64,000 bases of DNA from Deltaproteobacteria bacterium (GTDB lineage: Bacteria > JAGRBM01 > JAHCIT01): positions 124,001-188,000 of the forward strand of contig JAHCIT010000002.1 in NCBI GenBank assembly GCA_026129095.1. Direction: 5' to 3'. Numbering within the stretch: the first letter of the stretch is position 1; each line of letters begins with the position of its first letter. The notes under the pieces were generated by a model, which saw only the letters and a list, made by a program, of their open reading frames with translations, did no database searches and was not told the DNA's origin. Below, in pieces: positions 1-9,687 of the stretch. A program made the translations under genes and the position numbers.

Positions 1-372
1 CGAGTTATCCCGGATCAGGCTGGCGTGATAGCGGATATCGACGATCGTAACGGCCCGCTCGGCCATCGACTGGAGATGCAGCCGCCCGCCCACCTGCTGC
101 AGGACGCCGAGCGCTTCGAGCCGGGTGGCGAGCGATACAAGGTCGATCGGGGACTTGTCCCTTTCGAGCTGCCGCATCGCCTCGAATATCTGCCGGTTGA
201 AGGTTGAGTAGAAATCGCCGGGTTCCAGGAAATCGATCTGGTCGAGCGCGGCATTGTCGAGCAGCACCGCACCCAGCACCGCTTCCTCGGCCTCGGGATT
301 CGCCGGGGCCTGCAACGGAGCACCCGCCTCCCGAGCACCCTGACGATTGGTAACCAGTCTCAGTTCGTCCAT
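1..372 (-). CDS. dnaB: Replicative DNA helicase DnaB, N-terminal part (cut by window edge)
   Basis: The hexameric helicase unwinds DNA at the replication fork and recruits primase. Only the first 124 codons are present; the ATPase domain lies beyond the left edge. The visible part is the DnaB N-terminal domain. It has a short variable leader, then the family-typical NPEAEEAVLGAVLLDN stretch (residues 25-40), an EPGDFY motif near 50-55 and a helical block through about residue 120. It lies downstream of rplI on the same strand, the rpsF-rpsR-rplI-dnaB order common in bacteria. A rplI terminator and about 220 bp of non-coding DNA precede it, so it probably has its own promoter. The ATG start is inferred from the usual distance to the EAE motif. 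Confidence 0.93.
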   Translation of the reverse strand, partial: MDELRLVTNRQGAREAGAPLQAPANPEAEEAVLGAVLLDNAALDQIDFLEPGDFYSTFNRQIFEAMRQLERDKSPIDLVSLATRLEALGVLQQVGGRLHLQSMAERAVTIVDIRYHASLIRDNS

Positions 373-555
373 GACAATTCCTGCTGATCCCTGTTTGAAC
401 GGGTATCCGTCTGCTGCCCGCTGACGAGAGCCCTGCTTATACTCCAACTGTCCGGATGCGGTTGCAGACAAGGTTGTGGATGGGGTGTGAGCAAGCAGAT
501 TTTTTCACGGAATAACTCCCGGAAAACCCCACCTGCCATCAGGTTACACCAGGCA

Positions 556-574
556 TATGTCAGGGCGTGACATA
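556..574. promoter_or_regulatory. Perfect inverted repeat TATGTCA-N5-TGACATA upstream of dnaB
   Basis: Two exact 7-bp arms separated by GGGCG lie between the rplI terminator and the dnaB start. The shape suits a dimeric repressor or activator site. No matching regulator can be named and no convincing -35/-10 pair was found next to it, so a regulatory role is inference only. Confidence 0.35.
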
Positions 575-593
575 CGTATAACGCACATAAACG

Positions 594-617
594 CGAAAAG
601 GCGGCCTTATGGCCGCC
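594..617 (-). terminator. Rho-independent terminator of the rpsF-rplI operon
   Basis: Read on the minus strand just after rplI, a 7-bp GC stem (GGCGGCC / GGCCGCC) with loop ATAA is followed by TTTTCG. This is a compact intrinsic terminator separating rplI from dnaB. Confidence 0.75.
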
Positions 618-644
618 TCTCCATCCGTAAATCCGGTTTCCGGC

Positions 645-1106
645 TCAGGCGTCCGGAGTTTCTTCCGGCGCCACCGTGACGAGAATTTCGACCGAAAGTT
701 CGTGGTGGACCCTCACTGGCACCCGGAAATCGCCGAGCTGCTTGATCGGCGAGGCGACCTTGATGTCGCGGCGGTCAATGACGGCAAAGCCCTTCTTGTG
801 AACCGCTTCGGCAATATCGGCAGCGCCGACCGAACCGAACAGCTTGCCGCCCTCGCCGGCCTTGGCGCGGATTTCGACATGCAAATCCTTGAGTTGCTTG
901 GCGAGCAGTTCCGCCGAGGCCCGGACCTTGCGAGCCTTGTCCTCCGCGACCTTCAGTTCGTGCTTCATCTGGGCGACCTTGCCTTCGTCGGCCACCACGG
1001 CGAGACCCCGCGGTATGAGGAAGTTACGGGCATAACCCGGCCGTACATCCACGACCTTGCCGATCTGGCCCAACGTTTCGATGTTGTCTTTCAGAATCAC
1101 TCGCAT
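645..1106 (-). CDS. rplI: 50S ribosomal protein L9
   Basis: Structural protein of the large ribosomal subunit, bound near the base of the L1 stalk. Its 153 residues match the family length (about 148). The N-terminal L9 domain is clear: it starts MRVILKDNIETLG and carries the signature VDVRPGYARNFLIPRGLA at about residues 19-36. A long connecting helix (about 41-75) and the C-terminal domain (about 78-147) follow. It is the last gene of the rpsF-rpsR-DUF2232-rplI group and is followed by an intrinsic terminator. The 122-bp gap before it contains a TACAAT hexamer that could be a -10 box, but no good -35 accompanies it. Confidence 0.97.
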   Translation of the reverse strand: MRVILKDNIETLGQIGKVVDVRPGYARNFLIPRGLAVVADEGKVAQMKHELKVAEDKARKVRASAELLAKQLKDLHVEIRAKAGEGGKLFGSVGAADIAEAVHKKGFAVIDRRDIKVASPIKQLGDFRVPVRVHHELSVEILVTVAPEETPDA

Positions 1107-1228
1107 GAGTACTGCTCTCCACCCTAAAACCGCCCGGCTCCGCAGACAGCGGCCACCAAACGGAAGGCGGACCTTGTAGCTGCCGCCGGGTCCGGCGTCA
1201 AATCTATTGTAATATCAACTGGTTATTC

Positions 1229-2137
1229 TCACTCTTGGCCGGTCTTGGAACGGCCACCGGACAGCCTTTTCCGGTAGTCGGCCCACAGGTCCGTTACCCC
1301 CACTCCCAGGACCACCGGAAAGAGGGTTACCAGGACCAGCCATGACAGCCAGCCGGGAATTCGGACCGACCGGAAGAAAACGGCCACGACCACCATCCCC
1401 TGCGCGACATATAACACTGCAAATCCATAGAGAAACCCCAGTGCGACGTAATACTCCTGCCAGTAGCCGTCCAGCAGCCCCAGCACGCCGGTAACGGCGG
1501 CCAGCAGCAGTGCCGGAACCATCAGCCAATCCGGCCACCGAAAGGCGCGGAGCGTTTCCTCTGACCAGACGCCGCTGTACCGGGCGAACTGGGCCATGTA
1601 GGTAACCTGCCATGCGGCACATCCGGACATGAACAGTCCCGGCATGAGCAGCGTCCGGACATGAAGCTGGTCCCCCTGCTGAAGGCGGAACTCCCGCGCC
1701 TGGTCTTCGGTGAGAGTTCCCTGGAGCATCTGGAACCGGATTGCTTCCTCGATGGCGGACTCCAGTATCTGCCGGAGTGCCGGGTAGAATTCATCGCCCG
1801 CTTTCAGCGCAAAGGCCGCGACCAGTACACCAGCCGGCAAAATCGTAATGGCGAGTGTCCTGCATGCGAACGGGACGAGAAGCCGGCCTGTCCGGGCCTG
1901 TTCCCCCGCCATGACGCCGAAGAGGAATACGGTTCCGGCGGCCATCATGCCGCCAATTTCTCTCAGATCACCCGGAAACAGAAGGCCACCGGCCAGCCCG
2001 CTGGCGACGGCCGCTATCGACAGGAACAGGTAGCCGGCCTCACGGGGACGGCGCTGCACGCCCAGCGCACCAATCACCGGCAGCGCCACCAGCGCGATCA
2101 TGTGCAGGATGAACAGCAGGAATCCGGCCGCGAACAT
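1229..2137 (-). CDS. DUF2232 family multi-pass membrane protein
   Basis: A 302-residue hydrophobic protein of unknown function in the DUF2232 (YybS-like) group. Members of this group often sit between rpsR and rplI, as here. About eight membrane segments are visible: 5-25, 38-55, 65-85, 90-112 and a run of four from about 165 to 285. The hydrophilic stretch at about 115-160 (EEAIRFQMLQGTLTEDQ region) probably lies between membrane segments. I chose the ATG that has a GGAGG eight bases upstream; the frame stays open to a TTG seven codons earlier. A terminator-like hairpin lies directly before this ribosome site, so expression may be attenuated relative to rpsF-rpsR. Its role is not known. Confidence 0.8.
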   Translation of the reverse strand: MFAAGFLLFILHMIALVALPVIGALGVQRRPREAGYLFLSIAAVASGLAGGLLFPGDLREIGGMMAAGTVFLFGVMAGEQARTGRLLVPFACRTLAITILPAGVLVAAFALKAGDEFYPALRQILESAIEEAIRFQMLQGTLTEDQAREFRLQQGDQLHVRTLLMPGLFMSGCAAWQVTYMAQFARYSGVWSEETLRAFRWPDWLMVPALLLAAVTGVLGLLDGYWQEYYVALGFLYGFAVLYVAQGMVVVAVFFRSVRIPGWLSWLVLVTLFPVVLGVGVTDLWADYRKRLSGGRSKTGQE

Positions 2138-2149
2138 CAAAGCCGCCTC

Positions 2150-2191
2150 CAAACACAAAACCGGCGGCTTTCACAATGGAAAACCGCCGGT
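2150..2191 (-). terminator. Hairpin with T-tract between rpsR and the DUF2232 gene
   Basis: On the minus strand an 8-bp GC arm pair (ACCGGCGG / CCGCCGGT) is extended by a partly paired TTTTC/GAAAG interior. It is followed at once by TTTTGTGTTT. This is the shape of an intrinsic terminator or partial attenuator, and it ends a few bases before the ribosome site of the next gene. Confidence 0.6.
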
Positions 2192-2216
2192 CGCAGCGGA
2201 CAAACCCGGCCAGCCG

Positions 2217-2606
2217 TCAGCGCCGGTTGGCCTCACCCACGGGGAGCAGTGCCATGTTCCGGCCCCGCTCGATAGCCACCTTGAGCTGCCGCTGATGCTT
2301 CGAGCAGGTGCCCGAAATGCGGCGCGGGACGATCTTTCCACGCTCACCCACGTAGTTACGCGTCGCGCGAATGTCCTTCCAGTCGATGTACCGGGTCTTG
2401 TCCACGCAGAACCGGCACACCTTCCGGCGGCCGAACCCGCGGCGGCCGCCCTTCTTTCCACCCCGTTCTCCACGGTCCCCTCGGTCTCCTCGGTCTCCTC
2501 GGTCTCCACGATCGCCGCGATCCCCACCACGATCCCCACGGGGAGCCCTCTCACCACGCGGAGCGCGTCCTTCACCATCACCCTGTTTCATCTCTTCTTC
2601 AGACAT
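2217..2606 (-). CDS. rpsR: 30S ribosomal protein S18 with a repetitive N-terminal extension
   Basis: Small-subunit protein that binds 16S rRNA as a heterodimer with S6 on the platform. The conserved S18 core covers about residues 52-129, with KVCRFC, the [17 protein letters not shown] region and the [10 protein letters not shown] motif. The first 50 or so residues are extra: a Gly-Arg-Asp low-complexity tract with repeated GDR units, making the protein 129 residues against the usual 75-90. At DNA level part of the tract is a 9-bp tandem repeat (plus-strand CTCGGTCTC units near 2479-2505), so its length may vary between strains. A GAGG ribosome site precedes the ATG. It is co-transcribed with rpsF, whose product also has an unusual tail. 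Confidence 0.96.
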   Translation of the reverse strand: MSEEEMKQGDGEGRAPRGERAPRGDRGGDRGDRGDRGDRGDRGDRGERGGKKGGRRGFGRRKVCRFCVDKTRYIDWKDIRATRNYVGERGKIVPRRISGTCSKHQRQLKVAIERGRNMALLPVGEANRR

Positions 2607-2674
2607 GGATCAAAACCTCATTCAGACAAAGTCCCCTTGAGTCCGGGGAGCAGATAGTTATTGTCAGACCCGGG

Positions 2675-3151
2675 CTATTCGGCGGCTGATACCTCGTCAC
2701 CGCCATCGCTATCGGCACGTTCGGCACGTTCGTTGCGTTCGTTGCGTTCGCCACGGTCCTCCCGGTCGCCCTCATCGAACGCCTCGCGCCCGGCTGCGCG
2801 CTCCTTTTCGGCTTCAGCACGCGCCTTGGCCCTGCGCTCCAGTTCGGCGAAATCGGGCCGTTCTTCGGGCCGGATGATGATGTGCCGCCAGGCGTCGTCG
2901 GTGATCTTGAACGTGCGGTCCAGCTCGGTCACGCAGGCCGGCTCGGCTTCGAAATAGAAGACCGTGTAGTGGCCGCGCCAGTTCTTGTTGATCCGGAAGG
3001 TCAGGCGGCGGCTGCCCCAGTCCTCCGAGTGAACAATGGAACTGCCGAACTTCTTGAGGACTGATTCGATCCGCTCGCGCAAGGGAGCCCTCGCCGCCTC
3101 GTTCTGGTCGGGCGGCGAAATGAGCATGCACTCATAGATATGCTTCGCCAT
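2675..3151 (-). CDS. rpsF: 30S ribosomal protein S6 with acidic C-terminal tail
   Basis: First gene of the operon; its product pairs with S18 in the 30S platform. The S6 fold spans about residues 1-100, with the opening KHIYECMLI, an internal SEDWGSRRLTFRINK segment and the RPEERPDF end of the fold. Residues from about 105 to 158 form a charged low-complexity tail rich in Arg, Glu, Asp and Asn (RNERNERAERA), so the protein is 158 residues long, longer than usual. I used the ATG with AGGAG eleven bases upstream rather than a more distal in-frame start, because the family begins at this point. Two strong hairpins lie just upstream in the leader. Confidence 0.96.
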   Translation of the reverse strand: MAKHIYECMLISPPDQNEAARAPLRERIESVLKKFGSSIVHSEDWGSRRLTFRINKNWRGHYTVFYFEAEPACVTELDRTFKITDDAWRHIIIRPEERPDFAELERRAKARAEAEKERAAGREAFDEGDREDRGERNERNERAERADSDGGDEVSAAE

Positions 3152-3159
3152 TCGTCTGT

Positions 3160-3245
3160 GTCTCCTTTCGGTCACCGTCCGGAAAAGTCTGGGCCGGACG
3201 GCGTCCCCCGGGATCGCGCCTGGGCCGCCAAATGGCGGGCGGCCA
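3160..3245 (-). promoter_or_regulatory. Structured leader of the rpsF operon (possible S6:S18 autoregulatory element)
   Basis: Two perfect hairpins lie immediately before the rpsF ribosome site. The nearer has 8-bp arms CCGTCCGG/CCGGACGG around an 11-nt loop (3175-3201). The farther has 7-bp arms GGCCGCC/GGCGGCC (3223-3244). Established knowledge: many bacteria have an rpsF leader bound by the S6:S18 dimer. Whether this one matches that consensus is not shown here. A weak TTGCGC-N17-TATGGA promoter candidate lies farther upstream. Confidence 0.35.
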
Positions 3246-3346
3246 CTGAAAGGCCCCGGGGGCAAGGCGGCCGGTCCATAGTTGTTCCAGCCACAAAGCG
3301 CAAGGCTGGTAAAGCAACGCTGGCGAAACCTGTTAATCCGCTGTGA

Positions 3347-3745
3347 TTACTGGCGTTTTTCCGTTCGGCGCCCGATCTTGTAGCTGACGAGCCGGCAGCC
3401 GGGACGACCGCCCTCCATCAGATCCGGGCTGGCATAGCCGATCGTCGAATAGCGAAGCATGATGAGCCGGGCATCTTCGAGGATATCGCAGTTCTTTTCC
3501 GTAAGTTCCGGCCAGGCGGGATCGCTCGACAGGACGAATTCTGCCGTGCAGCGGTCGCCGATCAGGGCTTTTGACACCCGGCGGACCTGTCCAACCGTGC
3601 GGTTCGCCTCGCTGGTAATACGCATTTCCTTTTTCACGGCCCGGCAGGCATCGCCCTCCAGCGTCACTCTCCGCACGTATCCGGTCCGGCTGCACCCATG
3701 CACCAGTGTCATTACCGCTAACAGCAGTGGCAGTCTCCGTCCCAT
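3347..3745 (-). CDS. Small putative lipoprotein, unknown function
   Basis: A 132-residue protein with a lipoprotein-type signal. A short basic n-region (MGRRL) is followed by a hydrophobic core and a cysteine in the context LVHGC at about residue 18; His at position -2 makes the lipobox imperfect. The mature part has several cysteines (GDACRAV, GDRCTAEF, EKNCDIL, GRPGC), so disulfides are possible. I recognise no family. The frame is open 16 codons further upstream, but the chosen ATG gives a normal signal peptide. It is transcribed away from the Mrp ATPase gene across a gap of about 110 bp and toward the rpsF leader. Confidence 0.6.
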   Translation of the reverse strand: MGRRLPLLLAVMTLVHGCSRTGYVRRVTLEGDACRAVKKEMRITSEANRTVGQVRRVSKALIGDRCTAEFVLSSDPAWPELTEKNCDILEDARLIMLRYSTIGYASPDLMEGGRPGCRLVSYKIGRRTEKRQ

Positions 3746-3858
3746 GACCGGGAGACAGGATACCCCTTTGCCGCCCCGGAGGGAACCGGCCATCAGGGTT
3801 GACTGACGCGCCTCCGGTGGCCAATTGAGATGCGGCCTTAAGGCCCGGAAGGAACACC

Positions 3859-4940
<1,082 letters not shown>

Positions 4941-4944
<4 letters not shown>

Positions 4945-6911
4945 CGGGCTGACTGCTCTCCCGGGTGGAAATATTCATAGACGGCCCTGGCCAGGGTGGC
5001 CGGGACACCTTCAACTGCCTTCAGGTCTTCAACCGAGGCCTTCCTGATGCCGTCAATGGAGCCAAAAGCCTTAAGCAGTCTCAGCCGCCGCGAAGGGCCG
5101 ACGCCGGGTATCCGGTCCAGCTCGGAACGGAACCGGAGTTTTTCACGCAGTTTGCGCTGATACTGGATTGCAAAGCGGTGCGATTCGTCCCGCAAATGAA
5201 CGAGCAGCCGGTATTCGCCGGAATGGGGATCAAGCGGTCGCGGTTCCGCGTCCCCCGGCCGGAACACCCTTTCATCCGAACGATCGATGGAACGGTCAGG
5301 AGACTGGCCCGATGACAGTCTTCCTCTCTCCAGTACGCGAGACTTGGCAAGTGCCGCGAGATCCGGAGCATCCGGCCGCGAACTGATGCCAAGCGCCCCG
5401 GCCGCACGCACCAGTTCTGCGAGCTGCCCCTTGCCGCCATCGACGATCATGAGGTCGGGAAGCCTCCACTCGTCATCGGGATTTGCACCGGCACCCGGCA
5501 CCCTGGCAAGACGGCGTGCCAGCACCTCGCGCATGGCACCATAGTCATCGCCGCCCTCCGCCGTGCGGATCTGGTATTTACGGTAAAGACGGCGCACGGG
5601 TTTTCCCATGTGGAACACGACCCGGCTCGCCGCCGTCGAATCGCCACCCAAATGTGAAATGTCGTAACACTCTATCCATTCGGGCAAACGGCTGAGGGCC
5701 AGAAGCTGGCGGAGCCGTTCGAGCATCTCGCGGATCTTTTCGTCCTCGGCACGGCGTCGCTCCAGCGCCTCACGGGCATTGCGGTTCGCCAGTTCGACCA
5801 GTTTCGCCCTTTCCCCCCGCTGGGGCACGATTACCTCAACCGGACCGCCGCGCTGCCGGGCAGCCACGCGGGAGATGGCATCCGCGCCTTCGACCTCGAA
5901 AGGGAGGAGTATTTCCTCCGGCGCGTAGCTTTCCGAACCGTAGTAGCGGGCCAGAAACTGCTCCAGCACCTCCTCCGGTGCAAAACCGTGCATCTCCACC
6001 GGAAGCGACCGCGTCTCCATGAGCGAACCGCCCCGCACAAACGCCATCTGGATCATGCCGCTGGGACCATCCCGGTAAAATCCGGCAACGTCCCTGTCCA
6101 CCAGATCCATCGACACGACCGGGTGCTTTTCTATCGTCTCCTCGATGGAACGGATCTGGTCCCGGAGTTTCGCTGCCTTCTCGTAATCTGTCGCCTCGGC
6201 CGCCCGGTCCATCTCGGCACGCAGACCATCCAGCACGGTACGTCCCCGCCCCGAAAGAACCAGATTCACCGACTTAACCCGCCGGGCGTAGTCTTCCGGA
6301 CTGATCAGCTCCACACAGGGAGCCGTGCAGCGGCCGATGTCATGCTCAATGCATGGCCGGGTGCGCCGTTCCAGTTCCGAATCGCTGCATGTCCTGAGCC
6401 CGAATGACCGCTGGAGAACGTCGAGTGCCTCGCGGGCCACTGCCGCCGATCCATAGGGCCCGAAATACTTCGCCCCGTCCCGAACCGGACGCCGCATCGG
6501 CACGGCACGAGGCCAGGGATGCTGCATATCCATCCGGATCACCAGATGGCTCTTATCGTCCTTGAGTTCGATGTTGTACCGGGGCCTGTGCTTCTTGATC
6601 AGCGTGTTTTCGAGAAAGATCGCCTCGTCCTCGGTCCGGGTTACAACGGTATCGATCCTGCGTATCTTCGGAACCAGAAACCGGACCTGGAATCGTCCGT
6701 CGTCCGACCGCTGGAAATAGGTCCGGACCCGATTCCGGAGCACCTTCGCCTTGCCGATATACAGGATCACTCCATGCTCATCACGAAACAGGTATACGCC
6801 GGGCTCCTTCGGCAGCTTGGATGCCTCGGCGAGCAGCCGGTCGCGCGCATCGGCAGAAGCATCCGGAACGGATGTGTGCGTTTCCGTCTGATCTCGATCC
6901 GAAGGGCTCAC
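4941..6911 (-). CDS. uvrC: Excinuclease ABC subunit C
   Basis: Endonuclease of nucleotide excision repair, making both incisions around a UvrB-marked lesion. The 656 residues carry the full domain set. The GIY-YIG nuclease spans about 34-115 (PGVYLFRD, ILYIGKAKVLRNRVRTYF). A cysteine-containing segment follows (CSDSELERRTRPCIEHDIGRCTAPC in part, about 177-202), then the UVR motif (about 225-262, YEKAAKLRDQIRSIE). The RNase H-like endonuclease domain runs about 300-580 with CYDISHLGGD and MIVDGGKGQL. Two helix-hairpin-helix motifs end the protein (RIPGVGPSRRLRLLKAFGS and following). The start codon is GTG with a weak ribosome site. It is a stand-alone gene convergent with apbC. Confidence 0.97.
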
Positions 6912-6932
6912 AGGGCCATCATAGCCGGGAAA

Positions 6933-7679
6933 TCAGGCCCGGATAACGGCAAGCACATCGCCTTCTGTGCTCTCCGCAGCTCCTGACTCAACAAGCCGCC
7001 GGGCCAGCATACGGCCCGATTCTCCCGAGGCGATTACGGCGATATCCCGTGCCGGAGAGAACCGCCCAACCAGGGTGACAAACCCTTCCAGGTCCGCCTG
7101 CACGAGCACCGCTGTTTGCTTCTCGCCGATGACAAGCAGGGGATAGCGACCGATCTGCTCTTCAAGCCCCAGCAAGGTAAGCTCCTGTTCCCTCTGGAGA
7201 TCAAGGACGGAGGACAGCGCCGGCCGGGCCCTCCACCATTGACGGAGGAAGCTTGCCGTTGCGGCCGAGGCAAGTCCGGCGAGCCCGTGCGGGATATAGC
7301 GGTCGAACAGCTCATCCCAGCCCATGAACAGGAGCGGCAGCGGAAAGAGCACCAGCGCGGCAATCCAGACCTGTGCGACATTCCACAGCAGCTGGAACTG
7401 CGATTCCCTCAGATCACCAGCCATTTCGGCCGTCTGCGCCAGCTGGATCCTGGTTGCCTGGAAATCCGCCTTCCACGCAGAGAGATCCGCCTCCGTCACA
7501 AGAGCGTCCAGCTCGCGCTCCAGTGCACCAACGGAAGTCGCCTCAAGTGCCCATGTGTTCCCCTTGGCAGAGATTCCCTCTCCCCGGATCCGGCGGATCA
7601 GCGTCAGGTTGCTGCCCAGTTCCACCGACCGGGCCTCGACTGCAACAGATTCATCCGCCAGTTCAATCGCTATCCGCAC
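6933..7679 (-). CDS. Membrane-anchored protein of unknown function
   Basis: A 248-residue protein with a soluble N-terminal domain (about 1-95, rich in Ala, Leu and Glu and possibly partly coiled). A hydrophobic block follows at about 97-150: one clear segment at WIAALVLFPLPLLFM and a weaker one at GLAGLASAATASFL. The C-terminal domain (about 160-248) contains an alpha/beta-looking LLVIGEKQTAVLVQADL stretch. The GTG start has GGAG only one base upstream and a GGGGAAA slightly further away. It follows yjbQ by 15 bases and is probably co-transcribed with yjbQ and the diguanylate cyclase gene. I recognise no family. Confidence 0.6.
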   Translation of the reverse strand: MRIAIELADESVAVEARSVELGSNLTLIRRIRGEGISAKGNTWALEATSVGALERELDALVTEADLSAWKADFQATRIQLAQTAEMAGDLRESQFQLLWNVAQVWIAALVLFPLPLLFMGWDELFDRYIPHGLAGLASAATASFLRQWWRARPALSSVLDLQREQELTLLGLEEQIGRYPLLVIGEKQTAVLVQADLEGFVTLVGRFSPARDIAVIASGESGRMLARRLVESGAAESTEGDVLAVIRA

Positions 7680-7694
7680 GCTCCGGGTTTCCCC

Positions 7695-8108
7695 TCACTC
7701 GCCCATGACCTTGACGATCACACGCTTTTTGCGCTGTCCATCAAACTCGGCGTAGTAAATCTGCTGCCAGGGTCCGAAATCGAGGTGGCCTTTGGTGATG
7801 GGGCATATCACCTGGTGATGGACAATCATGCTCTTGAGGTGTGCGTCAGCGTTATCCTCGCCTGTCTGGTGGTGATGGTAGTTAGGGCGGGCCGGGGCGA
7901 GCTGTTCGAGCCACGCGTCGATATCACGGATCAGGCCCGACTCGGCGTCGTTCACATACACACCGGCCGTGATGTGCATCGCTGACACCAGTACCATCCC
8001 CTCCTGGATGCCGCTTTTCGTGACGGCGGCCTGGACTTCATCGGTAATCAGCACATAGTCCCGCCGCTTTTTTGTCGTAAACCAGAGATATTCGGTATGA
8101 AATTTCAT
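7695..8108 (-). CDS. YjbQ family protein (UPF0047, secondary thiamine-phosphate synthase-like)
   Basis: A small cytoplasmic protein of the widespread YjbQ/UPF0047 family. Some members have been reported to show weak thiamine-phosphate synthase activity; the true role is uncertain. The family hallmarks are present: [17 protein letters not shown] at about 41-57, the histidine cluster [19 protein letters not shown] at about 76-94, and [13 protein letters not shown] near the C-terminus. Length 137 is normal. The ATG lies two bases after the stop of the upstream GGDEF gene, so the two are likely translationally coupled. Confidence 0.93.
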   Translation of the reverse strand: MKFHTEYLWFTTKKRRDYVLITDEVQAAVTKSGIQEGMVLVSAMHITAGVYVNDAESGLIRDIDAWLEQLAPARPNYHHHQTGEDNADAHLKSMIVHHQVICPITKGHLDFGPWQQIYYAEFDGQRKKRVIVKVMGE

Positions 8109-8110
8109 GA

Positions 8111-9226
8111 TCAGTAACGCTCATTTTCCTCGCCGGGTTCCCGTTGCCCTGTCACCACACGGTTACGACCGGCATCCTTGGCAGCGTACATCGCCTTGTC
8201 AGCGACTTTCAGGAAAACGTCCTTGTTCTGTTCCGGGGTATACCGTTTCCGCACATGGTCGTGAAAGCTGGCCACGCCCATCGAGCAGGTGATGATGTTC
8301 GCGATCCTGAGCGGCGGGCCATAAGGTCCCTCGGATGCCAGAAACACGTTCTTCTCAATGGTTTCCCGGAGACGCTCGCAGGCGGCCACCACATCTGCCA
8401 GTTCCTGCTGCGCGAAGATCATGACAAATTCATCACCGCCGTACCGCGCCAGTACAGCCCCCGGCATGGCCAGGGTGTGCCGCATGAGGTAGCCGATCTC
8501 CTTCAGGACCATTGATCCGGCCATATGGCCATGCGTGTCGTTCACCTCCTTGAAATGGTCCAGATCCATGAATACCAGGCAGAGGGGCTGGCCCGTACTG
8601 GTGGCATCGATGATGTCGCGGGTCAGCTGGCCATGGAAAAACCGGTCATTGTAAAGACCCGTCAACGGATCCCGGTGCGCCATGTCGCGGAGTTTTTCAG
8701 CATCCAGGGCATTCATGAGCACCGATGCCATGTAGTCCGCAAAGATTGCGATGAGCTTCAGTTCCCGTTCGGTAAATGGCGCTTCTCCGGGCCGCTTCCG
8801 GAGAATCAGCGCACCACAGACGGATTTTTCTATCGCCACCGGCACACCGATCACGGCAGCCTGTGTCGCCTCATCAACACCAAGGAAGGGAACTGTCTCG
8901 AGATAAATCTTGCCGGGGATACCGGTATACGCGGGCTCGGACGATCCCGGCAGCGTAAGGTAGGCGCCGACACCAATGGATGCGATCACCACGAGATCGT
9001 TTTCACGCCGGTCCGACTGCTTGGTGATCGGATTATCCAGATAGAGGGCCGCACTCACGCAAGGAACGAATGCCACCGCCCGTGACAGGACATCCTCCAG
9101 CACCGAATCGACTGGCACTTCAGGCGGGATATCCATGGTCCGGCGGCTCCGGTCCAGAAACACCCGGAGCTTGATCCGCGGGAGCGCCCCGACCGTATAG
9201 CCGTCAGCTCTCCGAGTGATCGGCAT
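8111..9226 (-). CDS. GAF-GGDEF diguanylate cyclase
   Basis: Predicted cytoplasmic enzyme that makes cyclic di-GMP from two GTP. The order is a short N-terminal stretch, a GAF sensor domain (about 35-175, [20 protein letters not shown] near its end) and a GGDEF domain (about 182-350). The catalytic motif RYGGDEF is at 261-267, with the metal-binding [12 protein letters not shown] segment at about 219-230. No RxxD inhibitory site is visible five residues before GGDEF, so product inhibition may be absent. No membrane segments are seen. GGGAG precedes the ATG. It heads a likely operon with yjbQ and a membrane protein. The signal sensed by the GAF domain cannot be read from sequence. Confidence 0.93.
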   Translation of the reverse strand: MPITRRADGYTVGALPRIKLRVFLDRSRRTMDIPPEVPVDSVLEDVLSRAVAFVPCVSAALYLDNPITKQSDRRENDLVVIASIGVGAYLTLPGSSEPAYTGIPGKIYLETVPFLGVDEATQAAVIGVPVAIEKSVCGALILRKRPGEAPFTERELKLIAIFADYMASVLMNALDAEKLRDMAHRDPLTGLYNDRFFHGQLTRDIIDATSTGQPLCLVFMDLDHFKEVNDTHGHMAGSMVLKEIGYLMRHTLAMPGAVLARYGGDEFVMIFAQQELADVVAACERLRETIEKNVFLASEGPYGPPLRIANIITCSMGVASFHDHVRKRYTPEQNKDVFLKVADKAMYAAKDAGRNRVVTGQREPGEENERY

Positions 9227-9256
9227 CGCCCGCTCCCTCAGCCTTCAGAAAGAGCC

Positions 9257-9601
9257 TCAGTTCACCGTGCCGTCGGCCTTGACCATCGGAATCGGTGTCG
9301 TATTGAGTACATCGGCTTCAATCTTTCCGAAACGGGATTCGTAACGGGACACAGATTCGCCGAGAGCCTTCAGGAACCGCTTGGCCTGCCGTGGATTGAC
9401 AATCACCCGGCTCCGGACCGTTGCCGAATTGATTCCCTCTGCGCCGGGCGCCTGCGGTTGCATGAAGCAGAAATCGAACACAAATTCGTTCTCGGCTGCG
9501 TTCACGAGTGTCAGGTTGGCATAAACGCCATTGATCAGTTCATTCGGACAGTGAATCTGCAGGCGGATTCCATCACCCTGCTTCGCCGGTGAATCAGTCA
9601 T
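9257..9601 (-). CDS. DUF3467 domain protein
   Basis: A 114-residue cytoplasmic protein of the DUF3467 family, whose function is unknown. Typical features are the early YANLTLVNAAENEFVFDFCFMQP segment (about 27-49, in part), then VRSRVIVNPRQAKRFLKAL and a closing conserved helix. I start at the internal ATG (MTDSPAKQ) because it carries an AAGGTAACC ribosome context and the family begins there; nine more codons are open upstream. It lies 30 bases upstream of the diguanylate cyclase start on the same strand and may be part of that operon. Confidence 0.82.
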   Translation of the reverse strand: MTDSPAKQGDGIRLQIHCPNELINGVYANLTLVNAAENEFVFDFCFMQPQAPGAEGINSATVRSRVIVNPRQAKRFLKALGESVSRYESRFGKIEADVLNTTPIPMVKADGTVN

Positions 9602-9687
9602 CTGGTTACCTTCCTTGGCTTCCCTCAATAGAGCCCTACCAACCTAACGAACCCCTGCACCGCCGGGCAAATAGACGCGGTCCAGGC

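Noticed and set aside
2477-2520. Short tandem repeats considered as a CRISPR or satellite
   Set aside because: The 9-bp units lie in frame inside rpsR and code for GDR repeats; there are no spacers.
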